Origin: Corynebacterium pilosum DSM 20521 = CIP 103422
GTDB lineage: Bacteria > Actinomycetota > Actinomycetes > Mycobacteriales > Mycobacteriaceae
Length of the DNA stretch: 46,492 nucleotides
NCBI RefSeq assembly: GCF_000373805.1
Contig: NZ_KB892445.1
Location: 1-46,492 of the forward strand
Reading direction: 5' to 3'
Shown here: positions 8,217 to 15,540 of the stretch, piece after piece
How the letters are laid out: each line of letters starts with the position of its first letter
Position numbering within the stretch: position 1 is the first letter of the stretch
Notes under the pieces: generated by a model
What the model saw: only the letters and a program-made list of their open reading frames with translations
What the model was told of the DNA's origin: nothing
The model's database searches: none
Made by a program: the position numbers and the translations under genes

Positions 8217-8826
8217 TGTCACGCTCCGAGTCCTCGTCGATAAGCTCCTGCCAGCCCTCAGCCAGCAATGCACGAGTGTCGCGCAAAAGCTCAGGTAGGA
8301 CCTTCGTTTCGCCCAGCACTGTCATAAAGTTCGCATCACCTGTCCACCGCGGAACGATGTGCAGGTGCAGGTGATCGCCGACAGAACCCCCGGCTGCGCG
8401 GCCCAGGTTCAGGCCGATGTTGATGGACTCCGGAGACGATACGCGCTTCAGGGTGCGCACCGCGAGCTTGGCGAATTCCATAAGCTCCGCGGTTTCTTCG
8501 TCGCTAAGTTCCTCAAGATTGGCCACCTTGCGGTAAGGCACCACCATCAGGTGGCCCGAGTTATAGGGGTAGAGGTTAAGCAGCGCGTACACGCTCTCGC
8601 CACGCGCGACGATCAGCGCATCCTCATCGGCCATTTGCGCAGCGGCGACAAAGGGGCCCTGCTCCTCATCCTTCTTAGGAACGTCTGCAATATACGCAGC
8701 CCGATAAGGCGCCCACAGGCGCTGGAGCCGGTCATCCTCACCGACACCAGTGTCTGTGAACACCTCTGGGTGCTCTGCGTTGTTATGCACGTCGCGCGGC
8801 AATCGCTTTCTCGCTGGGTTGTTCAT
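8209..8826 (-). CDS. HIT-family protein, probable Ap4A phosphorylase
   Basis: A 205-residue histidine-triad hydrolase/phosphorylase with the motif HLHLHIVP near residue 160. The same position between thrS and pgsA1 in M. tuberculosis is held by Rv2613c, described as a diadenosine tetraphosphate phosphorylase, so that role is likely. The start is uncertain. ATG 8826 gives [12 protein letters not shown] and overlaps the 3' end of thrS by 44 nt; GTG 8790 would overlap by 8 nt. In either case translation must be coupled to thrS, whose aminoacylation activity can make Ap4A as a by-product. That gives the pairing a biochemical rationale (inferred). Confidence 0.88.
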   Translation of the reverse strand: MNNPARKRLPRDVHNNAEHPEVFTDTGVGEDDRLQRLWAPYRAAYIADVPKKDEEQGPFVAAAQMADEDALIVARGESVYALLNLYPYNSGHLMVVPYRKVANLEELSDEETAELMEFAKLAVRTLKRVSSPESINIGLNLGRAAGGSVGDHLHLHIVPRWTGDANFMTVLGETKVLPELLRDTRALLAEGWQELIDEDSERDNA

Positions 8827-10849
8827 TATTCCGCTCACGGATCCACGTCTCGATGATACCGATAGCTTCATCGACTGGAACGCCATTCACCTGCGTGCCG
8901 TCAAGGAATCGGAAGCTGACAGCGTCCGCTTCGACATCTCGGCCACCGGCCAACAGCATAAACGGCACGCGTCCTTGCGTGTGGTTGCGGATCTTCTTCT
9001 GCATCCTGTCATCGGAGGTGTCCACGTCTGCGCGGATGCCACGACGACGCAGTTCCGCCGTCACCTTCTCCAGGTGAGGGGAGAAATCCTCAGCCACGGG
9101 AATACCCATGACCTGATGTGGCGCCAACCATGCCGGGAACGCACCAGCATAGTGCTCCAGCAGGACGCCGAAGAAACGCTCGATGGATCCGAAGAGTGCG
9201 CGGTGAATCATGATCGGGCGGTGCTTTGCGCCATCCGACGCCGTGTACTCCAAGTCGAAGCGCTCCGGCAGGTTGAAGTCCAACTGCACCGTGGACATTT
9301 GCCAGGTCCGGCCAATGGCGTCGCGTGCCTGCACCGAAATCTTCGGGCCATAGAAGGCTGCGCCCTCAGGATCCGGCACCAACTCGAGGCCGGACTTCTC
9401 CGCCACGGCCTGCAGGATATTCGTCGAACGCTCCCACACCTCGTCATCGCCGATGAACTTCTCTGGGTCCTTGGTGGACAGCTCCAGGTAGAAATCATCA
9501 AGACCGTAGTCCCGCAACAGGGACAGGATGAACTCGAGGACGCTGGTCAGCTCCTCTTCCAGCTGGTCCTCCGTGCAGTAAATGTGCGCATCATCCTGGG
9601 TGAAGCCGCGGGCGCGGGTCAAGCCATGAACGACGCCGGACTTCTCGTAGCGGTAGACGGTACCGAATTCGAACAGGCGCAGCGGAAGCTCACGGTAGGA
9701 ACGGCCGCGAGAAGCATAGATCAGGTTGTGCATCGGGCAGTTCATCGGCTTGGCGTAGTAATCCTGCGCCGGCTTGGTCACGTTGCCCTCATCGTCCGTT
9801 TCGCCGTCCAACTGCATCGGCGGGAACATGCCGTCGGCATACCAGTCGAGGTGGCCCGACTTCTTAAAAAGATCGCCCTTGGTGATGTGCGGAGTGTTCA
9901 CAAACGAGTAGCCGGATTCAATGTGGCGACGACGTGAGTGCTCCTCCATCTCCAAGCGCACGATGCCACCATTGGGGTGGAACACTGGGAAGCCGGAGCC
10001 GATATCATCCGGAAAGGAGAACAGGTCAAGCTCAGAACCTAGACGGCGGTGGTCGCGCTTTTCCGCTTCCTCCAGCATCATCTGGTATTCCTCGAGCTTC
10101 TCCTTGGACTCCCACGCAGTGCCGTACACACGCTGCAGGCCAGCATTGGACTGGTCACCACGCCAGTACGCTGCCGACGCGCGGGTGAGCGCGAACGCCG
10201 GAATGTACTTCGTCGTCGGCACGTGAGGGCCACGGCAGAGATCGGACCACTCAACCTCGCCGGAGCGTGGGTTCACGTTGTCGTAGAAGGTCAGCTCGCC
10301 AGCGCCCACCTCGGTGGCTTCATCCGAATTGGGATCAACGTTGCCCTTATCCTCAACGAGCTCGAGCTTGTATGGCTCATCCTTCAGCCGCTCGATAGCG
10401 TCCTCGTTGGAGGCATAGACGCCTCGTTCAAATTTCTGGCCGGACTTGATGATCTTCTTCATCCGGCGCTCGATCGTCTTCAAGTCTTCCGGCGTAAACG
10501 GCTCGGCCACATCGAAGTCATAGTAGAAGCCGTTCTCGATGGCTGGACCGATGCCCAGCTTCGTGCCAGGGAACTCCGTCTGGACAGCCTGCGCCAGCAC
10601 GTGCGCGCACGAGTGACGAATGACGCCACGGCCTTCCTCGCTCGACGCCGCCACGGGCGTAAATTCACCGTCCGCCTCGGGGACGTGCGAGAGGTCCTTC
10701 AAATTGCCTTCGGCATCCTTGACGACGACAACAGCGTCTGGACCCTTATTCGGCAGTTCAAGTTCACGCATAGCTGCACCCACGGCAGTGCCGGCAGGAA
10801 CAGTAAATGGTGCGTAGTTGGCTGGCGCCACTGCAGATTCATTAGCCAT
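8783..10849 (-). CDS. thrS: Threonyl-tRNA synthetase
   Basis: A 688-residue class II synthetase with all domains. An N-terminal TGS domain is followed by the editing domain with the HxxxH motif in [10 protein letters not shown] (about residue 80). The catalytic core has [10 protein letters not shown] (zinc Cys) and motif 2 [22 protein letters not shown]-terminal anticodon-binding domain ends near ARRA. The start ATG 10849 is preceded by AAAGGAG at good spacing; upstream in-frame codons to 10906 are not needed. It is first in the operon thrS-HIT-pgsA1-patA-pimA. The 152-nt leader shows no T-box specifier pattern that I can recognise. A TAGACT -10-like hexamer lies far upstream near 10969. Confidence 0.97.
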   Translation of the reverse strand: MANESAVAPANYAPFTVPAGTAVGAAMRELELPNKGPDAVVVVKDAEGNLKDLSHVPEADGEFTPVAASSEEGRGVIRHSCAHVLAQAVQTEFPGTKLGIGPAIENGFYYDFDVAEPFTPEDLKTIERRMKKIIKSGQKFERGVYASNEDAIERLKDEPYKLELVEDKGNVDPNSDEATEVGAGELTFYDNVNPRSGEVEWSDLCRGPHVPTTKYIPAFALTRASAAYWRGDQSNAGLQRVYGTAWESKEKLEEYQMMLEEAEKRDHRRLGSELDLFSFPDDIGSGFPVFHPNGGIVRLEMEEHSRRRHIESGYSFVNTPHITKGDLFKKSGHLDWYADGMFPPMQLDGETDDEGNVTKPAQDYYAKPMNCPMHNLIYASRGRSYRELPLRLFEFGTVYRYEKSGVVHGLTRARGFTQDDAHIYCTEDQLEEELTSVLEFILSLLRDYGLDDFYLELSTKDPEKFIGDDEVWERSTNILQAVAEKSGLELVPDPEGAAFYGPKISVQARDAIGRTWQMSTVQLDFNLPERFDLEYTASDGAKHRPIMIHRALFGSIERFFGVLLEHYAGAFPAWLAPHQVMGIPVAEDFSPHLEKVTAELRRRGIRADVDTSDDRMQKKIRNHTQGRVPFMLLAGGRDVEADAVSFRFLDGTQVNGVPVDEAIGIIETWIRERNNEQPSEKAIAARRA

Positions 10850-11001
10850 GTTGACTGATGCGCTCCTTTGCGCTCGTGTGCCCGCGGCATACCTGGCCGC
10901 GAGCACTGTGCTAGCAAGTAAGACCCTTGAAGAAAAAATCAGCTCGGGGTCACCGGAGCCAGTCTACTCCTCGCGCAAAGAAAACATGGGACAGGTGCCC
11001 T

Positions 11002-12249
11002 CTACTCTTCTAATAAACTCTGTGCCCAGAACTTATCGCGCTCTCCGGAAGCGGACACTCCCGGCGGGATCCAATACACTGCCGAACCGATATGGGTGAT
11101 CCATTCATTAAGACGGTCGGACTCGTCGAGACGCTGTTGAATCGGAACGTACTGTGTCACCGGGTCCTTTTGGAAAGTGATGAACACCAAGCCGGCATTG
11201 GATAACTGGCCTAGGGCGGGATCCGGCTGGATGTCATAGTTGTAGGGGCGGCGCCTGATGCGTTGCTCTGGGTGGTCGGCGGGTGGTTGAGAACGAGCGA
11301 TGTGCGAGTTGCGGTCAATCACCGGCAGTCCGTACTGGTCCGTGGCCTCATAGTCCGGGTCGTCAAATTCTTCCTCGCCGGTCAGCGGGGCGCCGTTCGA
11401 AAGTTTGCGGCCGACCGACTCCTCACGCGACACACGGTCCAACATCTCCCAGGTGTCCAGGTTCATGTTGATGCGGCGCACCACCATCGAGGTGCCGCCG
11501 ATCTCAAAGTCCGCCCCCTCATCAATCCACACCTGCACGTCATATTCTTCGTCGGTACGCGGGTTGACGGTGCCGTCGACCTGGCCGAACAGGTTACGCG
11601 GAGTACTCGTATCAGGCATCGAGCCGTCGGCGTGCAAAAATCCCTGCTGCAGCCAGCTGGTATCCACATAGTCCATGCCGGCGCGCACCATATGGCGCAT
11701 CGCATGGCTGGCCATCACAGGATCATCGGAACAGATCTGCAGGACCAGGTCAGACTGCCCCCACTTTTCATCCAGTTCATCGCGGGAGAATTCCGGCAGT
11801 GGTTCCAGCCAGTCGGGTTTTTCGTCGTTAAGCCCCGCGATCTCAAATACGCGGGGGCCGAACCCGCAAGTGATCGTGAGGTTGGCGGGGATTTGCACCA
11901 TTTCAGGCTCTAGCGAACCAAGCGGTGTTTCGCCGGAGCACAGGGCACGAGCATCTTCGGTCCACAGGCGCATGAGCCGGGTAAGCCCGCCGCGGTCTAC
12001 CCCGTCTTTGACGGTGAAAGCGAGCAGATTCAGATACGCCTGCGGCGCTGTGGAAATGCCTGCCTGGTGTGGCCCGTCAAAATCGACGGTGGCCTCGGTC
12101 AAACGATAGTCCACCTCAACGCCGGCGTCGTCGGGCTCCGGCGCGGGCATCTTTGCCCCGGCGTGCGCCCTATGGCTGCTCCACAGCGCGGCCGCGGACC
12201 CTGCGGTCACGGCTGCGCCGGCGATGAAACCACGACGAGAGATAGACAT
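11002..12249 (-). CDS. Tat-exported DyP-type haem peroxidase (EfeB/DtpA-like)
   Basis: A 415-residue dye-decolourising peroxidase. The N-terminus has a twin-arginine signal (SRRGFI, then an Ala-rich stretch to AHAGA), so the folded haem protein should be exported. The DyP signature GQVDGT (GXXDG) is near residue 215, and the proximal haem histidine is in DRNSHIARSQP near 315. EfeB and DtpA proteins use peroxide on iron-porphyrin or other substrates. It is third in an operon behind copC and a PCuAC-like lipoprotein, 36 nt after the latter. This resembles the copper operon of Streptomyces lividans, where DtpA is linked to copper trafficking. The C-terminus is complete, ending AQSLLEE. Confidence 0.93.
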   Translation of the reverse strand: MSISRRGFIAGAAVTAGSAAALWSSHRAHAGAKMPAPEPDDAGVEVDYRLTEATVDFDGPHQAGISTAPQAYLNLLAFTVKDGVDRGGLTRLMRLWTEDARALCSGETPLGSLEPEMVQIPANLTITCGFGPRVFEIAGLNDEKPDWLEPLPEFSRDELDEKWGQSDLVLQICSDDPVMASHAMRHMVRAGMDYVDTSWLQQGFLHADGSMPDTSTPRNLFGQVDGTVNPRTDEEYDVQVWIDEGADFEIGGTSMVVRRINMNLDTWEMLDRVSREESVGRKLSNGAPLTGEEEFDDPDYEATDQYGLPVIDRNSHIARSQPPADHPEQRIRRRPYNYDIQPDPALGQLSNAGLVFITFQKDPVTQYVPIQQRLDESDRLNEWITHIGSAVYWIPPGVSASGERDKFWAQSLLEE

Positions 12250-12285
12250 GATCGTTAAACCCTTCCTCAGATCTTGAAAGTCCCG

Positions 12286-12942
12286 CTAGTGTGCTGGAGC
12301 GTCGATGTGCTCACCCATGTCCCCCATATCGTGGCCCATGTCGTGGCCCGCATGTGGGTCATGTCCCTGTAGCTCGCCGTCCGCGCCATAGTTTTCTTCA
12401 CCCGGCAGCAGGGTGCGTACGGGGACGTCGTTCGCGGTGTATTCGTTACCCTCCGAGTCCTTGAAGGTCACGTTGACGGTATCGCCAGCCTCGATGGCCT
12501 CGTCGTAGCCCATGATCATAAAGTGATCGGCGCCTGGCTCCAGGTCATAGCTGCCGTTGGCCGGAACGACGAAGCCGCCCTCGATCTCACGCATGACGCC
12601 GTCGGCAACCTCGTGCAGTTCGTAGATTTCTGCGCCAAGGTCGGTGGAGAACTCAACGATGTTGATGTCTTGGTCCGTGTGGTTGACCAGAGTGCCGAAC
12701 ACCCCGGTCATCCCCTTGCCTGCTTCCATAGCGCGAATGACTGGATCCTCCAGAGTGACATCCTGGGCTTCAGCATCCTCGGCATCCTCGGTGGACGTTT
12801 CCACCTCAGTGGTGGTTTCTACTGCCGTGGAGGTCTCAACAGCAGTGGTATCTTCCGCAGTGTTGTCTGCAGAATCACCACAGGCAGCGATAGTCAAAGA
12901 TGCAGCGATCAGGGCTGCACCAGCAGCAAGACGGCGATTCAT
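12286..12942 (-). CDS. PCuAC-family copper-binding lipoprotein
   Basis: A 218-residue secreted lipoprotein: the lipobox LTIAAC ends the signal peptide, and Cys 21 should be lipidated. A Thr/Glu-rich linker (about 28-60) precedes a PCuAC (DUF461) domain. The likely copper ligands are His in ELHEV, Met in GVMRE, and His and Met in HFMIMGY. The first spacing is shorter than the canonical H-X10-M. The C-terminal tail is rich in His and Met (GHDPHAGHDMGHDMGDMGEH), a second metal-binding element. It probably carries Cu(I) outside the membrane, for delivery to cuproenzymes such as cytochrome oxidase. It lies between copC and the DyP gene, with gaps of 45 and 36 nt. Confidence 0.88.
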   Translation of the reverse strand: MNRRLAAGAALIAASLTIAACGDSADNTAEDTTAVETSTAVETTTEVETSTEDAEDAEAQDVTLEDPVIRAMEAGKGMTGVFGTLVNHTDQDINIVEFSTDLGAEIYELHEVADGVMREIEGGFVVPANGSYDLEPGADHFMIMGYDEAIEAGDTVNVTFKDSEGNEYTANDVPVRTLLPGEENYGADGELQGHDPHAGHDMGHDMGDMGEHIDAPAH

Positions 12943-12987
12943 GGGAATACTCTCCTTTTCCGATGTGACTCGGGGATATTTTCTTGG

Positions 12988-13527
12988 TTAAGAACGCTTA
13001 CCAGCTACAGCTATGAGCGCGCCGATGATGACAATTGCCACAAGCCCTCCGCCGATAATCCAACCGCACGGTGTCGACGAAGACTCTTGGGTCTCATCCG
13101 CCTCGGGGCTACTTTCCTGGGCAGCATCGTTTTGCGGTTCACCGGCGACGGTGAAGGTTGTCATTCCGCGTGTGGCGTGCCCGTCCGAAGACGTGATTTG
13201 GAACCCAATGCGGTAATTACCCGGGCCTGGATCGATATCTTCGGGGACCTCAAGCGACACGTCGCGCCCCTCGACTGTGGGTTCGCCGGAAAACAGCACT
13301 TCCTGCGTGTCCGCATCAGAGATAGCGAACGTGTTGAAATCGTCTTTGACGTAGCCCGAAAATTCCAAAGTGATGGTGTCAGGGAACGTATCGACGACTT
13401 CCTCATTGTGCGGGCTTCCGCCGATCACCGAATCATGCGCAACGGCAACAGGGCCACACAGTGCGGAGGCTGCTAGAAGCATGCCAGTACTGGTGGCCGC
13501 GAGCGCGCGGCGGGTAGAACGCAACAA
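12988..13527 (-). CDS. copC: CopC-like membrane-anchored copper protein
   Basis: A 179-residue CopC domain protein. The start is taken as TTG 13527, because AAGGAG lies 6 nt upstream; the frame is open to 13590 but no better start is seen. A signal peptide is followed by a mature N-terminus beginning with His after AVA (HDSVIGGSPH). An SSDGHATRG segment supplies Asp and His. Together these are the Cu(II) ligands of CopC proteins. A polar Glu/Ser/Gln-rich linker leads to a C-terminal transmembrane helix (about 152-174) and a GKRS tail, so the domain is held on the outer face of the membrane. It is first in the copC-PCuAC-DyP operon. Confidence 0.88.
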   Translation of the reverse strand: MLRSTRRALAATSTGMLLAASALCGPVAVAHDSVIGGSPHNEEVVDTFPDTITLEFSGYVKDDFNTFAISDADTQEVLFSGEPTVEGRDVSLEVPEDIDPGPGNYRIGFQITSSDGHATRGMTTFTVAGEPQNDAAQESSPEADETQESSSTPCGWIIGGGLVAIVIIGALIAVAGKRS

Positions 13528-13564
13528 TGATGTCTCCTTGTAAACCGAGGACTGTTCTCTGGGT

Positions 13565-13593
13565 ATCAACCTTACGGCGGATATGGACATTCC
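13565..13593 (-). promoter_or_regulatory. SigH-like promoter of the copC operon
   Basis: On the minus strand GGAATG (13588-13593), a 17-bp spacer, then GTTGAT (13565-13570). This matches the GGAA...GTT architecture of the extracytoplasmic-stress sigma factor SigH. The start of copC is about 38 nt downstream of the -10. The elements are seen; SigH use is inferred. Confidence 0.55.
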
Positions 13594-13860
13594 TCGAAAT
13601 AGGACGTGCCTTAGCGACGACCGCTGTGTGGCAGCTGATGAACGTGTGACACCGAACCGCAGTGACTGCGGGCGGCGTCATTCAAGTAGTCGGCCAACTA
13701 TGGGCAAAAGTTCCCACCCTCGTGCCAAACTGTTGGACCTCAACTATTGGATTAGGGGCATTTCCGCCGTCCAGCGGGACCAAACCGCCCTGTTCCAACA
13801 TTTCAGTTACAGCATTTGAGGGGTTCGCGAACAGCCGACGCCAGCTGTGAACGCAAGAAT
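13594..13860. other. Gene-free stretch between copC promoter and tRNA-Val
   Basis: The 365 bases from the copC start to tRNA-Val(CAC) hold no supported gene. Short open frames here lack ribosome sites, family features or corynebacterial codon bias. Apart from the copC promoter and the terminator at 13861-13883 I see only a weak GTTG-N5-CAAC dyad near 13732. This is the point where a tRNA locus joins two conserved gene blocks. Confidence 0.5.
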
Positions 13861-13883
13861 CCCCAGTTCAGACTGAACTGGGG
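13861..13883 (-). terminator. Terminator of tRNA-Val(CAC)
   Basis: Perfect 10-bp stem (CCCCAGTTCA and its complement) with a 3-nt loop, followed on the minus strand by ATTCTTG. It lies 10 nt after the tRNA 3' end. Confidence 0.75.
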
Positions 13884-13892
13884 CTTAAAGAT

Positions 13893-13967
13893 TGGTGGTC
13901 CTAGCTGGGATCGAACCAGCGACCTTTCCGGTGTGAACGGAACGCTCTTCCACTGAGCCATAGGACC
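13893..13967 (-). tRNA. tRNA-Val(CAC)
   Basis: A 75-nt cloverleaf with encoded CCA. Acceptor GGTCCTA pairs with TAGGACC. The anticodon stem TTCCG/CGGAA holds loop TTCACAC, anticodon CAC, which reads GTG. The T loop GGTTCGATCC is intact. It stands alone on the minus strand, facing away from the plus-strand tRNA array. Confidence 0.95.
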
Positions 13968-13984
13968 GTAACGCCTTGCGGGCG

Positions 13985-14013
13985 TAAACAAACAATAGTC
14001 CGAAGACGGTCAA
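13985..14013 (-). promoter_or_regulatory. Promoter of tRNA-Val(CAC)
   Basis: On the minus strand TTGACC (14008-14013), a 17-bp spacer, then TGTTTA (13985-13990). The tRNA 5' end lies 18 nt further on. The consensus match is good for the -35 and moderate for the -10. Confidence 0.5.
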
Positions 14014-14148
14014 ACCACCTAATCTGCTGGTCAGCGACCATCAGGACAGAACACGAGCCCTGGAGCCCGCGCCCCAGCCACCACTGAACAACATGACTGT
14101 AATTTACACGCCCGAAGAGGTGCCGGGCAGGGGGTGTGACCTGTCGAT

Positions 14149-14178
14149 TTGTATAACTGACACTTGCCACGCTAAAGT
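14149..14178 (+). promoter_or_regulatory. Promoter of the tRNA array
   Basis: TTGTAT (14149-14154), an 18-bp spacer, then TAAAGT (14173-14178). The first tRNA-Gly begins 57 nt later. The 267-bp gap between the two divergent tRNA units holds nothing else that I can identify. Confidence 0.45.
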
Positions 14179-14234
14179 TTTGATTCGCACCACGCCACGA
14201 TGGCTTACACCACCGAGGCGCTGGATTAATGCAC

Positions 14235-14307
14235 GCGGATGTAGCGCAGTTGGTAGCGCATCACCTTGCCAAGGTGAGGGTCGCGAGTTCGAGTCTCGTC
14301 ATCCGCT
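14235..14307 (+). tRNA. tRNA-Gly(GCC), copy 1
   Basis: A 73-nt cloverleaf without encoded CCA. Acceptor GCGGATG pairs with CATCCGC, and the anticodon loop TTGCCAA gives GCC. Identical in sequence to the copies at 14422 and 14722. Confidence 0.95.
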
Positions 14308-14308
14308 C

Positions 14309-14383
14309 GCGCGATTAGCTCAGCGGTAGAGCACTACCTCGACACGGTAGGGGTCACTGGTTCAATCCCAGTATCGCGCACCA
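14309..14383 (+). tRNA. tRNA-Val(GAC), copy 1
   Basis: A 75-nt cloverleaf with encoded CCA. Acceptor GCGCGAT pairs with ATCGCGC, and the anticodon loop TCGACAC gives GAC. It starts one base after the preceding tRNA-Gly. Confidence 0.95.
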
Positions 14384-14421
14384 AGGTTTCAGTACCTTGA
14401 CTCTATAAACGAATAGCGAAT

Positions 14422-14497
14422 GCGGATGTAGCGCAGTTGGTAGCGCATCACCTTGCCAAGGTGAGGGTCGCGAGTTCGAGTCTCGTCATCCGCTCCA
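14422..14497 (+). tRNA. tRNA-Gly(GCC), copy 2
   Basis: Identical to copy 1 over 73 nt (14422-14494) but followed by an encoded CCA. Confidence 0.95.
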
Positions 14498-14530
14498 AGT
14501 ACTTTTCGGGTACTTTGGGGGTTAACCCAT

Positions 14531-14604
14531 GGTGGATTGGTCGAGTGGTTAGGCAACGGTCTGCAAAACCGTGTACACGGGTTCGATTCCCGTATCCACC
14601 TCCA
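14531..14604 (+). tRNA. tRNA-Cys(GCA)
   Basis: A 74-nt cloverleaf with encoded CCA. Acceptor GGTGGAT pairs with ATCCACC, and the anticodon loop CTGCAAA gives GCA. It is the only single-copy tRNA of the plus-strand array. Confidence 0.95.
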
Positions 14605-14611
14605 CCCCCTC

Positions 14612-14683
14612 GCGCGATTAGCTCAGCGGTAGAGCACTACCTCGACACGGTAGGGGTCACTGGTTCAATCCCAGTATCGCGCA
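14612..14683 (+). tRNA. tRNA-Val(GAC), copy 2
   Basis: Identical to copy 1 over 72 nt, but the bases after the discriminator A are CGC rather than CCA. CCA must therefore be added enzymatically, and the 3' flank differs from copy 1. Confidence 0.94.
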
Positions 14684-14721
14684 CGCAGTTTGTAGGTTCA
14701 CCATGATCCTGCGAACGACCC

Positions 14722-14797
14722 GCGGATGTAGCGCAGTTGGTAGCGCATCACCTTGCCAAGGTGAGGGTCGCGAGTTCGAGTCTCGTCATCCGCTCCA
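14722..14797 (+). tRNA. tRNA-Gly(GCC), copy 3
   Basis: Identical to copy 2 including the encoded CCA. Last tRNA of the array; a terminator hairpin follows within 5 nt. Confidence 0.95.
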
Positions 14798-14801
14798 TTT
14801 G

Positions 14802-14832
14802 CAGCCCGGCACTGATCATCAGTGCCGGGCTG
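14802..14832 (+). terminator. Terminator of the tRNA array
   Basis: A near-perfect palindrome (CAGCCCGGCACTGAT and its complement) with almost no loop, ending in TGTACTGTTAT. The same bases overlap the candidate -10 (TACTGT, 14833-14838) of the next gene. Confidence 0.75.
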
Positions 14833-14845
14833 TACTGTTATCGCT

Positions 14846-15535
14846 ATGACTATCGCATCCTCGTTCACCGCCGCCGATCTGGTCGGCCCCACGTTGCCGG
14901 CCGCCACACCAGAACTCCGCGCGGTCGCCATCACCACCCTGAGCGGCGCCTCGGCCTGGGATGGCTCCTCCCATGACCTGGGCAACCCCACCGATGAAGC
15001 CTTGCTCCTCGGCCTGCGCGACTGGGCCCAATGCATCCTCGTCGGGGCCAACACAATCCGCGCCGAAAGCTACGGCGCCCCAGCCACCCCCATCGCAGTC
15101 GTCTCGCGCAGCCTCGACTTCGACACCACTTCCCCATTCTTCACCGCGGCTCAGCACAGCCCGCTCATCCTGTGCCCGCACAGTTCGCTTTACGACGAGT
15201 CTCTCGTCGATAAGCGTGATGCGTTGGAGGCGGCCGGCGCAACGCTCGTGGATACCAGTAGTGGAAGCGCAGAGGAGATGGTGGAGGCTGTGAGGAACCG
15301 GGGGTATCACCGCGTCACGTGTGAGGGCGGGCCCGGGATCTACTCGATGATGTTCAATGCGGACCTGGTCGACGTGTTCCACCTGACGATCGACCCGTTG
15401 ATGCACGGCCCGGTAGAGAAGCATCTTCTGGCACCGCGGCCGGACGGCACCGCGTTTGAGTACCGCATGGAGTTGGAAGATCTGCGCGCGACCGACGATT
15501 CGGTGCTGTTTCTCAGGTATCGCCGGGTACGGTAA
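14846..15535 (+). CDS. RibD C-terminal-like (pyrimidine reductase) family protein
   Basis: A 229-residue protein of the RibD C-terminal/dihydrofolate reductase-like fold. It has the NADPH-site segment CILVGANTIRAESYG near residue 70, then VTCEGGPGIYSMMF near 155 and LTIDPLMHG near 185. It lacks a deaminase domain, so it is not the bifunctional riboflavin enzyme. Its substrate is unknown; it is probably an NADPH-dependent reductase. The start ATG 14846 lies 7 nt after a TACTGT -10-like hexamer, so the mRNA may be leaderless. aftC follows 5 nt after the stop, and msrB overlaps aftC, so the three probably form an operon. Confidence 0.82.
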   Translation: MTIASSFTAADLVGPTLPAATPELRAVAITTLSGASAWDGSSHDLGNPTDEALLLGLRDWAQCILVGANTIRAESYGAPATPIAVVSRSLDFDTTSPFFTAAQHSPLILCPHSSLYDESLVDKRDALEAAGATLVDTSSGSAEEMVEAVRNRGYHRVTCEGGPGIYSMMFNADLVDVFHLTIDPLMHGPVEKHLLAPRPDGTAFEYRMELEDLRATDDSVLFLRYRRVR

Positions 15536-15540
15536 AGGGC

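Noticed and set aside
8750..9937. A 395-codon open frame opposite thrS
   Set aside because: It covers conserved thrS catalytic sequence on the other strand and has no protein-like features of its own.
14235..14797. Regularly repeated 73-nt units that could suggest a CRISPR array
   Set aside because: The repeats fold as tRNA-Gly and tRNA-Val with correct anticodons and encoded CCA; spacers are irregular and no cas genes are near.
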